Below, one piece after another: positions 1 through 5,633 of a stretch of DNA of 6,225 bases. This DNA comes from DASRSS01 sp035656335 (GTDB taxonomy: Bacteria; Actinomycetota; Actinomycetes; Mycobacteriales; Jatrophihabitantaceae). The notes under the pieces were generated by a model. It was not told where the DNA came from. It searched no databases and worked only from the letters and a program-made list of their open reading frames with translations. Made by a program: the position numbers and the translations under genes. Position 1 is the first letter of the stretch. Each line of letters starts with the position of its first letter. The stretch is from assembly GCA_035656335.1 (NCBI GenBank), contig DASRSS010000056.1, positions 1 to 6,225 of the forward strand. The letters are read 5' to 3'.

Positions 1-43
1 CGTGCGGGACGAGGTCCTCGGGCTGCACCCAGGTGAGTCTCAT
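1..43 (-). CDS. Start of a downstream operon gene, possibly a second ADP-ribosylglycohydrolase (partial)
   Basis: Only the first 14 codons are inside the window, reading MRLTWVQPEDLVPH on the minus strand before the edge cuts it off. The ATG overlaps the TGA stop of the upstream glycohydrolase gene as ATGA (40-43), the usual sign of translational coupling in a polycistronic mRNA. There is no strong Shine-Dalgarno sequence in front, which fits coupling. From memory, proteins opening with a MRLTW.QPEDL sequence occur among actinobacterial ADP-ribosylglycohydrolase-family proteins encoded beside this kind of gene, so a tandem paralogue is my best guess. Fourteen residues cannot prove it. That a coding region starts here is well supported; the product is tentative. 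Confidence 0.6.
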   Translation of the reverse strand, partial: MRLTWVQPEDLVPH

Positions 44-1182
44 CGGTCCGCGGCGAGCCGATCGCGGGCCGTGGCGCGCGCGGCGGCGCGCTGCGCGTCC
101 TGGGTGTGCAGCTCGGTGGCGAGAGTCGCGAGCACGCGGCCCGGCTCGGCGATGTCGATCCGGCTCGCGGTCGCGACCTGCTCGCGCCACTGTGCTGGGA
201 CGGACTCGGTGCCACCGATCGCGCCGCTGATCGCGCCGGCCATGGTCGCGATCGAGTCGGCGTCCCGCCCGTAGTTGACCGCGCCGAGCACCGCGTCCGG
301 ATAGTTCCCGCCGGCCAGCAGCACGAAGCCGAGCGCGACCGGCAGCTCCTCGATGGCCTTGGTGCGGCTCGGGCGGCGCGCGTCCATGTCCGGCGCGCGG
401 TACTCGGGGCCGACCGTGTCGAACGGCTCGATCGCCTTGCGCAGCACGGGAATCGCGCTGCGCCAATCGGTCTGCGTGCGCGCGGCGGCGAGCACCGCCT
501 CGATCGCGGCGCGCGTGCCGTCGTGCGCCAGCTCGAGCGCGGCGGACGTGACCGACTCGGCGGTCGCGTCCGGGGCCATCGCGGCGGCCACGGCAGCGGC
601 GAACACACCCGCCGCCTCGCGTCCGTAGCTGGACTGGTGCGCGCCGGCGATGTCGATTGCCTCAGCGTAGGCGCCCTCGGGGTCGGCGGCGTTGACCACA
701 CCGACCGGGGCCATGTACATCGCGGCACCGCAGTTGACGAGGTTGCCTACGCCCGCCTCGCGCGGGTCGACGTGACCGTAGTGCAGCCGCGCGACGAGCC
801 ACTTCTCGGCGAGGAAGATCCGGCTGAGCAGCAGCGCCTCGGACTCCAGCTCCGGCACCCAGCGCTTGTCCTGGATGAGCAGCGGCACCAAATCGGACGC
901 GATCGCGTACGCGTCCAGATGCGCGCGCCGCTTGGCGTAGACGTCGATGAGCGCATGCGTCATCAACGTGTCGTCGGTGACGTGCCCGTCGCCCTTGTGG
1001 TAGGGCGCGATCGGTCGCGCGTCGCGCCAGTTCTCGTAATAGGGGCCGACGATGCCGGTCACCCAGCCGCCGTGCCGTTCTTGGATCTGTTCGGGCGTCC
1101 AGCCCTCGGTGGCGCCGCCCAATGCGTCGCCCACCGCGGCACCGGCGATCGCGCCGACGGCCTTGTCCTGCAGCAGACTCAC
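40..1182 (-). CDS. ADP-ribosylglycohydrolase (ARH/DraG) family protein
   Basis: Predicted cytoplasmic 380-residue hydrolase of the ADP-ribosylglycohydrolase fold, an all-alpha enzyme with two metal ions that cleaves ADP-ribosyl or related glycosidic bonds. Visible signatures are an N-terminal GAIAGAAVGDALGG segment (residues 10-23), the metal-binding TDDT motif (69-72) and the C-terminal metal site GRDADSIA (D307, D309) followed by a small-residue helix AGAISGAIGG. These match the paired Asp-rich motifs of the family, with Ser where ARH3-type enzymes have Thr after the second Asp. The GTG at 1182 is chosen because GAAAGG lies 7 nt upstream; an in-frame ATG at 1200 has no such site. There is no signal peptide. 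The gene follows the sugar-binding protein gene across a strong hairpin and overlaps the next gene by 4 nt. The family assignment is firm. The substrate is unknown; the location suggests an imported glycoside or nucleoside-like compound rather than ADP-ribosylated protein. Confidence 0.92.
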   Translation of the reverse strand: MSLLQDKAVGAIAGAAVGDALGGATEGWTPEQIQERHGGWVTGIVGPYYENWRDARPIAPYHKGDGHVTDDTLMTHALIDVYAKRRAHLDAYAIASDLVPLLIQDKRWVPELESEALLLSRIFLAEKWLVARLHYGHVDPREAGVGNLVNCGAAMYMAPVGVVNAADPEGAYAEAIDIAGAHQSSYGREAAGVFAAAVAAAMAPDATAESVTSAALELAHDGTRAAIEAVLAAARTQTDWRSAIPVLRKAIEPFDTVGPEYRAPDMDARRPSRTKAIEELPVALGFVLLAGGNYPDAVLGAVNYGRDADSIATMAGAISGAIGGTESVPAQWREQVATASRIDIAEPGRVLATLATELHTQDAQRAAARATARDRLAADR

Positions 1183-1189
1183 CGGACTG

Positions 1190-1195
1190 CCTTTC
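1190..1195 (-). promoter_or_regulatory. Ribosome binding site deciding the glycohydrolase start
   Basis: On the minus strand this reads GAAAGG, 7 nt before the GTG at 1182. It favours that GTG over the ATG at 1200, which lies upstream of the site and has no purine-rich stretch in front. The first residues are then MSLLQDKAVGAIAG, which brings the family's N-terminal helix close to the start. Confidence 0.7.
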
Positions 1196-1212
1196 TGCAT
1201 TCGTGGTTCTGG

Positions 1213-1249
1213 CGGGTGGGTGGCCCGGGTTCGCCGGGCCACCCACCCG
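1213..1249 (-). terminator. Strong 16-bp stem-loop between binding-protein and glycohydrolase genes
   Basis: Positions 1213-1228 pair perfectly with 1234-1249 (left arm CGGGTGGGTGGCCCGG), leaving a 5-nt loop at 1229-1233. The hairpin begins 25 nt after the TAG stop of the solute-binding protein gene and ends 30 nt before the glycohydrolase GTG. No T-run follows it in the direction of transcription, so it is not a canonical intrinsic terminator, although U-less hairpins can terminate in actinobacteria. No promoter is evident between it and the next gene, so full termination would silence that gene. A partial terminator or a 3'-end stabiliser giving extra binding-protein mRNA, as known for the E. 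coli malE-malF intergenic region, is more likely. The structure is certain; its function is inferred. Confidence 0.6.
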
Positions 1250-1274
1250 TTGGTGCTGATCGTCGAGCTTGGCC

Positions 1275-2561
1275 CTACTGGTTCACCTGGGACCAGCCGT
1301 CGGTCAGCTTCTGGTCCAGATCCTGCAGGCTGATCTTGTTGGCCAGGTACTGCTGGAACGCCGGCGTGGCGATCTGGTCCTTCCACTGCGGGTAGTTCGT
1401 GGCGGTCTGGAACGGCGCCGACACCTGGTACTGCGCGCCGGCCAGGGTCTGCGTCCAGCCGTTCGCGCCACCGGTCGCCTTCTGCACCGCGGCGCGGGCC
1501 GAGTCGGTGGTCGGGATCAGCCAGTCACCCATGGCGACCTTGGCCAGGTTGTCGGCCGACATGAAGTAGTCGATGAACTCGGTCGCCTGCTTCGTGTGCC
1601 CGCTCGCCTGCGAGACGGCCAGCACCTGCGGGTCCGCGGCCTGGTCGGCGGACGTGCCCGCGAGCGGGGGCAGCACCGTCCAGTGGAAGCTCTTCGGCGC
1701 CTCCTCGCTGATCTGCTGCGCGACGTAGTTGCCGCCGACGATCATCGCCTGCTTGCCGGCGTAGAAGCTCGGCAGCACGTCCGTGCCGGACTGGGTGAGC
1801 GACGTCGGGTCGATCGACTTGTCGTCGTACGCCATCGCATGGATCCGCTCGGGGACCTGGTTCTCGTTGTCACCGACGCTGATCTTCGCGTCCTGGCCGC
1901 TGCCGCTGAAGTACTTGCCGTCGAAGTTCAGGCCCAGCGTCATCATCGTCGCGGTCGGCGACTTCAGGCCCCAACCCAGACCGTACGTGCCGCTCTTCGT
2001 CGCCTGCTTGGCCATCGACTGCAGGTCGTCCCAGCTCATCGTCTGCCCGGACGGGACGGTGATGCCGTCCGCCTTGAGCAGGTCCGTGTTCGCGAACACG
2101 ACGTAGCTCTGCAGCAGGTACGGGGCGGCGTAGATCTTGCCATCCTGGCTGACCGTGTCCCAGGAGCCCTGCGGCACCGAGTTCTTGACGCTGCTGGACA
2201 GGTCACCGCTCAGATCGGCCAGGTAGCCCTGCGAGATGAAGCCGGAGATGTCGGCAGCGTCGTCCTGGATGATGTCCGGCGCGGTGCCACCGGCGAACTG
2301 GGTGACGAGCTGGTCGTGCACCGAGTCCCAGCTGCCCTGCTCCAGCTTGACCTGGATGTCGGGGTGGGACGAGTTCCACGAGTCGACGATGTCCTTGACG
2401 GCAGCGATCGTCGGCTTCTGGAAGGCGAGGCTCTGGAACTGCAGCGTGACCTTCCCGCCGCTGCTGCCGCCGTTGTCGCCGCCGGAGCTGCTGCACGCGC
2501 TGACCAGCGCGGTTGCGGCGAGCGCGGCCGCGCCGAGCGCGACGACACTTCTGGTTCTCAT
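1275..2561 (-). CDS. ABC sugar-type transporter, family-1 extracellular solute-binding lipoprotein
   Basis: Membrane-anchored receptor, 428 residues, that captures the substrate outside the cell and delivers it to the two permeases. It has a lipoprotein signal: basic MRTR, a hydrophobic stretch at about 6-20, then VSAC with the lipidated cysteine at residue 23. A Ser/Gly-rich flexible linker (24-36) follows, then the mature domain. Features typical of SBP_bac_1 proteins are FAGGTAPDII (89-98), GKIYAAPYLLQSYVVFANTDLL (141-162, the segment entering the ligand cleft), SFYAGKQAMIVGGNY (265-279) and a late region with D346-W347. Many Trp and aromatic residues are consistent with a carbohydrate-like ligand. 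The ATG at 2561 has AAGGAG 5 nt upstream; a longer reading from 2597 would bury the signal peptide behind 12 residues. It lies 69 nt after the MalG-type gene. The substrate cannot be read from the sequence. Confidence 0.95.
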   Translation of the reverse strand: MRTRSVVALGAAALAATALVSACSSSGGDNGGSSGGKVTLQFQSLAFQKPTIAAVKDIVDSWNSSHPDIQVKLEQGSWDSVHDQLVTQFAGGTAPDIIQDDAADISGFISQGYLADLSGDLSSSVKNSVPQGSWDTVSQDGKIYAAPYLLQSYVVFANTDLLKADGITVPSGQTMSWDDLQSMAKQATKSGTYGLGWGLKSPTATMMTLGLNFDGKYFSGSGQDAKISVGDNENQVPERIHAMAYDDKSIDPTSLTQSGTDVLPSFYAGKQAMIVGGNYVAQQISEEAPKSFHWTVLPPLAGTSADQAADPQVLAVSQASGHTKQATEFIDYFMSADNLAKVAMGDWLIPTTDSARAAVQKATGGANGWTQTLAGAQYQVSAPFQTATNYPQWKDQIATPAFQQYLANKISLQDLDQKLTDGWSQVNQ

Positions 2562-2566
2562 CGGTG

Positions 2567-2573
2567 CTCCTTC
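2567..2573 (-). promoter_or_regulatory. Ribosome binding site of the solute-binding protein gene
   Basis: The minus strand reads GAAGGAG, ending 5 nt before the ATG at 2561. It is one of the two best ribosome binding sites in the operon (the other precedes lacI), fitting a protein needed in excess over its permeases. It also fixes the start directly before the lipoprotein signal peptide. Confidence 0.75.
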
Positions 2574-2630
2574 ATCTGTTGGGAACGTGCTGTTCACGAG
2601 TGCCGAACGGTGGTTCGTCGGTGGGTGGCG

Positions 2631-3479
2631 CTATCCCTTCACGGCGCCGGCTAGCAGCCCGGACGTCAGGCGACGCTGGATGATCGCGAAGACGACGAGG
2701 CTGGGGATGGTCGCGAGGATGGACGCGGCGGCGAGCGGTCCGAGGGCGACCTGGCCCTCGGAGCCGACGAACCGCGCCAGCGTGAGCGGCAGCGTCTGGG
2801 TGTTGCCGCGCAGCAGGACTAGGGCGAAGAAGAACTCGTTCCACGCCGAGATGAACGCGAACATCGCGGTCGCGACGATGCCCGGGCGCAGCAGCGGCAG
2901 CACGATGCTGACGAGGATGCGCCAGCGGGCCGCGCCGTCGACGGCGGCCGCCTCCTCCAGATCGGCGGGCAGCCCGACGACGTAGCCGCGCAGCATCCAG
3001 AGCACGAACGGCAGCGTCCAGACCAGGTAGACGAGCATCAGCCCGAACAGCGAGTTCAGCAGGTGCAGCGAGCGCAGGATCATGAACAGCGGGATCACGA
3101 TCAGCACGACCGGGAACAGCTGGCTGACCAGGATCCAGCCGGTGGCGATGCCGCGCAGCCGCGTCTTGAACCGGCCGAGCGCGTACGCCGCGGGCAGGGC
3201 GACCGCGATCGTCATGACGGTCGCGCCGATCGCGACGATGGTGCTGTTCAGCGCCGACCGCAGCAGACCGGACGTGCTCAGCGCGTCGCTGTAGTTGCCC
3301 CAGTCGAAGTGGTGCGGGATCAGGCTCGGGTGCAGCACCGCGAGTTCCCGCTTGCCCTTCAGCGAGATGGACAGCAGCCACAGCAGCGGGAAGCCGAGGA
3401 ACACCAGGTAGGCCGCGAGCGCGATGTACTGGCCGGTGCGGGTGGCGGCCCGCCCGGGCGTCAGCCGGCCGCGGTTCAC
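2631..3479 (-). CDS. ABC sugar transporter permease, MalG type
   Basis: Inner-membrane subunit of a CUT1-type ABC importer, 282 residues. Six hydrophobic segments are visible, roughly at 17-39, 78-102, 112-135, 143-163, 199-220 and 248-268. The EAA loop that docks on the ATPase lies between the fourth and fifth: E176-A177-A178, G182, I192 and L194-P195 match the consensus spacing. The C-terminus SGLLAGAVKG is characteristic of MalG-type permeases. The GTG at 3479 is chosen because AGGAG sits 6 nt upstream and because GTGA overlaps the stop of the MalF-type gene, indicating translational coupling. The reading frame stays open upstream through the neighbouring gene, but that part is a shadow. 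It would work as a heterodimer with the adjacent permease. No ATPase gene is present in the window. Confidence 0.95.
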   Translation of the reverse strand: MNRGRLTPGRAATRTGQYIALAAYLVFLGFPLLWLLSISLKGKRELAVLHPSLIPHHFDWGNYSDALSTSGLLRSALNSTIVAIGATVMTIAVALPAAYALGRFKTRLRGIATGWILVSQLFPVVLIVIPLFMILRSLHLLNSLFGLMLVYLVWTLPFVLWMLRGYVVGLPADLEEAAAVDGAARWRILVSIVLPLLRPGIVATAMFAFISAWNEFFFALVLLRGNTQTLPLTLARFVGSEGQVALGPLAAASILATIPSLVVFAIIQRRLTSGLLAGAVKG

Positions 3480-4450
3480 GAGTCGCTCCTGCGCAGGCCG
3501 GCCCGCAGGTACAGGCCGAGGAAGATCACGACCAGCACGACCATGACGTCGCCCATCGCCGCGGCCCGGCCGAACTCGCCGTAGCGGAACGCCTCGTTGT
3601 ACGCGAACAGCATTGGCAGCATCGTCTTGCCGCCGGGGCCTCCGGCCGTCAGCACGTAGATCAGGTCGAACGAGTTGAAGTTCCAGATGAAGTTCAGCGA
3701 CGTGATCGCGAAGATCACCGGCCGCAGCTGCGGAAGCGTGATGTGCAGGAACCGCTTCCACGCGCCGGCGCCGTCCACCGCCGCCGCCTCGCGCAGTTCG
3801 GACGGGATGCCCTGCAGGCCCGCGAGCAGCGTGACCGTGGTCTGCGGCATGCCGACCCAGATGCCCACGACGATGACCGCAGGCAGCGCGGTGTTGAAGT
3901 CGCCGAGCCAGTTGATGTTCGTCTGGCTGAGGTGCAGGTTGTTGACGGCCTCGTCGATCGGCCCGACGGTCGGGCTGTACAGCAGCCGCCACATGATCGA
4001 GACGATCACCGGCGGCATCGCCCACGGGATCAGCGCGAGCGTGCGGGCGAGCCAACGCAGCTTGAGGTCCTCGTTGAGCAGTAACGCGAGCCCGAGCGAC
4101 AGCAGGAACTGCAGCACCGTTACCGACACGGCCCAGATCAGGCCGATGCGGAACGACTGCAGGAACAGTGAGTTGTGCCAGAGGTCGACGAAGTTGTCGA
4201 CGCCGACGAAGTGGGTCGGGATGTTGAGGCCGGCGCGCTTGTCGGTGAAGCCGAGGTAGACGCCCTGCACGAGCGGCACCACGCTCAGCGCGAGCACGGG
4301 GATCAGTGCGGGCAGCACGAGCAACCACGTGTCGCGTCCGCTGCCCTTCGCCCCGCGATTCCCGCGTCCACCGCTGCCGCGCCGGCCGAGCGGCCAGGCC
4401 CGCCCGCGCTCGGGCGCCGCCGTCGACGGCGGGGTCTGCATCGTCGTCAC
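3476..4450 (-). CDS. ABC sugar transporter permease, MalF type
   Basis: Inner-membrane subunit pairing with the MalG-type protein, 324 residues. A basic, Gly/Arg/Pro-rich cytoplasmic N-terminus (1-40) precedes the first membrane segment at about 41-62. Further segments lie near 101-125, 134-158, 187-212, 243-268 and 299-317, so six in all. The EAA loop is canonical: E221-A222-A223, G227, I237 and L239-P240. The YVLTAGGPGGKT segment (265-276) is typical of MalF-type subunits. Two starts are possible: GTG at 4450, giving a GTGA overlap with the lacI stop, or ATG at 4441, which has a weak GGTGA 5 nt upstream. I give the longer form; the difference is three residues. It overlaps the MalG-type gene by 4 nt. 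Confidence 0.94.
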   Translation of the reverse strand: MTTMQTPPSTAAPERGRAWPLGRRGSGGRGNRGAKGSGRDTWLLVLPALIPVLALSVVPLVQGVYLGFTDKRAGLNIPTHFVGVDNFVDLWHNSLFLQSFRIGLIWAVSVTVLQFLLSLGLALLLNEDLKLRWLARTLALIPWAMPPVIVSIMWRLLYSPTVGPIDEAVNNLHLSQTNINWLGDFNTALPAVIVVGIWVGMPQTTVTLLAGLQGIPSELREAAAVDGAGAWKRFLHITLPQLRPVIFAITSLNFIWNFNSFDLIYVLTAGGPGGKTMLPMLFAYNEAFRYGEFGRAAAMGDVMVVLVVIFLGLYLRAGLRRSDS

Positions 4451-5490
4451 CGCGCGGCTCGCCCCGTCCGCGGCGCGGCCGGCTGCACCGGGTCACTGGA
4501 CGCGCGGACGACCAGCTTCGGCTGGACGGTCGCGCGCTGGGTCGGTCGATCGCGCTCGGCGAGGCGGTCTAGCAGCATGGTCGCGGCGATGCGGCCGCGC
4601 TCTTCCGAGCCGAGCGAGACGCTGGTGAGCGCCGGCGTGGCCAGCTCGGCGAGTTCGGTGTCGTCGATACCGACCACCGCGACGTCCTGCGGCACCCGCA
4701 GGCCCGCGGCGCGCAGTGCCCGCATCGCACCGATGGCCAGCAGGTCGTTCGCGCAGATCAGCGCGTCCGGCCGGTAGTGCTCCAGCAGCGCGGCAGTCGC
4801 CTTGTCGCCGGCGTCGTGGGTGAAGTCCGCGGCGTTGATCGTCTGGTGCTTGGCGATGGTCTGCCCAGCGCTGCCCATCGCGCGCCGGAAGCCCTTCGCA
4901 CGCGCGGCGCCGGGGACGGTGTCCTCGGGGCCGTTCACGAACGCGATCGCGGTGCGACCGCCTTCGAGCAGGTGCGTGACCGCGTGCCCGACACCGCGCG
5001 CCGAGTTCGTCCGGACGTTGTCGATCTCGGCGCTGCGCGGCAGCGAGCCGATGACCACGACCGGCACGCGGGCGCGCTGGATCTCGTCCACCACGTCGTC
5101 GCTCACCCGGATCGGGCTCACGATCAGGCCGTCGGCGTAGCCGCGGTTGATGCCCCGGATGACGTCGATCTCCATGTCACGGTCGGCGCCGGTCGCGGAG
5201 ACGACCAGGCGGTAGCCGGCGGCCCGGACGACGCCCTCGATCGCCCGCATCATCGCGACGTAGACCGGGTTGCCGAGGTCGGCGACGGCGAACGCGAGCT
5301 GCTCGGTGCGGCGCACCTTCAGCGAGCGCGCGGCGGCGTCCGGCAGGTAGCCGAGCTCCTCGGCGGCGCGACGCACGGCCTCGACCATGCGCGGGCTGGC
5401 CGACGCGCCGGACAGCGCGCGGGACGCTGACGCCACCGACACCCCGGCCGCCGCGGCGACCTGGACGAGGGTCGGATGCTCGTGCGCCAT
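4447..5490 (-). CDS. LacI-family transcriptional repressor
   Basis: DNA-binding regulator of 347 residues, the usual LacI-family length. The N-terminal helix-turn-helix (about 8-28, LVQVAAAAGVSVASASRALSG) is followed by the hinge helix (50-60, PDAAARSLKVR), whose Leu57 is the position that normally intercalates at the central CG of the operator. The remainder is a periplasmic-binding-protein-like effector domain, with NPVY (74-77), NGPED (186-190), ANDLLAIGA (247-255) and VGIDDTELA (273-281). The ATG at 5490 has GGAGG 6 nt upstream; a longer reading from 5562 would start inside the predicted -10 box and run through the operators. It is the first gene of the transporter operon, overlapping the MalF-type gene by 4 nt, so it probably represses its own synthesis with the operon. 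The effector is presumably the imported compound or a product of it (inference). Confidence 0.95.
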   Translation of the reverse strand: MAHEHPTLVQVAAAAGVSVASASRALSGASASPRMVEAVRRAAEELGYLPDAAARSLKVRRTEQLAFAVADLGNPVYVAMMRAIEGVVRAAGYRLVVSATGADRDMEIDVIRGINRGYADGLIVSPIRVSDDVVDEIQRARVPVVVIGSLPRSAEIDNVRTNSARGVGHAVTHLLEGGRTAIAFVNGPEDTVPGAARAKGFRRAMGSAGQTIAKHQTINAADFTHDAGDKATAALLEHYRPDALICANDLLAIGAMRALRAAGLRVPQDVAVVGIDDTELAELATPALTSVSLGSEERGRIAATMLLDRLAERDRPTQRATVQPKLVVRASSDPVQPAAPRTGRAAR

Positions 5491-5496
5491 GCGTCG

Positions 5497-5501
5497 CCTC
5501 C
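5497..5501 (-). promoter_or_regulatory. Ribosome binding site deciding the lacI-type start
   Basis: The minus strand reads GGAGG, 6 nt before the ATG at 5490. This perfect Shine-Dalgarno core fixes the start directly before the helix-turn-helix domain and rules against the upstream in-frame ATG at 5562. Confidence 0.85.
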
Positions 5502-5517
5502 GTCCGGGCCGGTGGGT

Positions 5518-5557
5518 TTGGAAACGTTCTTGCAAACGTTCTTGGAATCGTTTCCAA
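5518..5557. promoter_or_regulatory. Cluster of three LacI-type operator units
   Basis: Three head-to-tail 12-bp units occur here: TTGGAAACGTTC (5518-5529), TTGCAAACGTTC (5530-5541) and TTGGAATCGTTT (5542-5553). Each has a central CG, at 5525/26, 5537/38 and 5549/50. The third extends into a 16-bp near-perfect palindrome, TTGGAATCGTTTCCAA (5542-5557), with one mismatched pair; this is the form expected for LacI-family operators. The outermost arms, TTGGAAACG and CGTTTCCAA, are exact inverted repeats. The array lies between the predicted -10 box and the ribosome binding site of the repressor gene and covers the predicted transcription start. This supports direct repression of the whole operon by its own first gene product. 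Confidence 0.85.
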
Positions 5558-5560
5558 CGC

Positions 5561-5590
5561 ATCCTGCGCCGCGTGCCCCGCGGATGTCAA
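5561..5590 (-). promoter_or_regulatory. Operon promoter (-35 TTGACA, -10 CAGGAT)
   Basis: On the minus strand a perfect TTGACA (5585-5590) is followed after 18 bp by CAGGAT (5561-5566), an acceptable actinobacterial housekeeping-sigma -10 with the conserved A and final T. Transcription would start near 5554, inside the third operator palindrome and about 64 nt before the repressor ATG. It is the only convincing promoter seen for the minus-strand genes. Confidence 0.7.
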
Positions 5591-5620
5591 CGCCCGGTTC
5601 CGCTTCGCGGGGTAACGATT

Positions 5621-5633
5621 TAGGCTCAGCCTG
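5621..5633 (+). promoter_or_regulatory. Possible -10 box of a leaderless ligase transcript
   Basis: TAGGCT (5621-5626) fits the TANNNT pattern of actinobacterial -10 boxes and ends 7 nt before the GTG start at 5634, so transcription could begin at or one base before the start codon. There is no Shine-Dalgarno sequence in front of the GTG, as expected for a leaderless mRNA. The -35 region is weak. An 11-bp dyad, AGGCTCAGCCT (5622-5632), overlaps the same spot. Confidence 0.4.

Noticed and set aside
106..1395. Long plus-strand open frame opposite the glycohydrolase gene
   Set aside because: Its composition is dominated by Arg, Gly, Val and Asp with no domain pattern, and it lies antisense to a gene with clear catalytic motifs. 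It is a by-product of high GC.
2604..2617. Small inverted repeat CGAAC-GGTG-GTTCG after the MalG-type gene, as a possible terminator
   Set aside because: Only five pairs with no T-run, and the operon appears to continue into the binding-protein gene; too weak to call.
1269..2654. Long plus-strand open frame (461 codons) opposite the binding-protein gene
   Set aside because: Low-complexity Arg/Leu/Val/Gly translation, no recognisable fold or start signal, and fully antisense to the lipoprotein gene.
2631..4496. A single 621-codon frame that could suggest a fused permease
   Set aside because: Only the part from 3479 onward encodes membrane segments. The upstream half is Arg/Ala/Pro-rich shadow of the MalF-type gene in another frame, and the GTG at 3479 has its own ribosome binding site.
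5488..5562. Longer repressor reading from an ATG at 5562
   Set aside because: It would begin inside the -10 box, upstream of the predicted transcription start, and translate the operator array. The ATG at 5490 has a perfect GGAGG.
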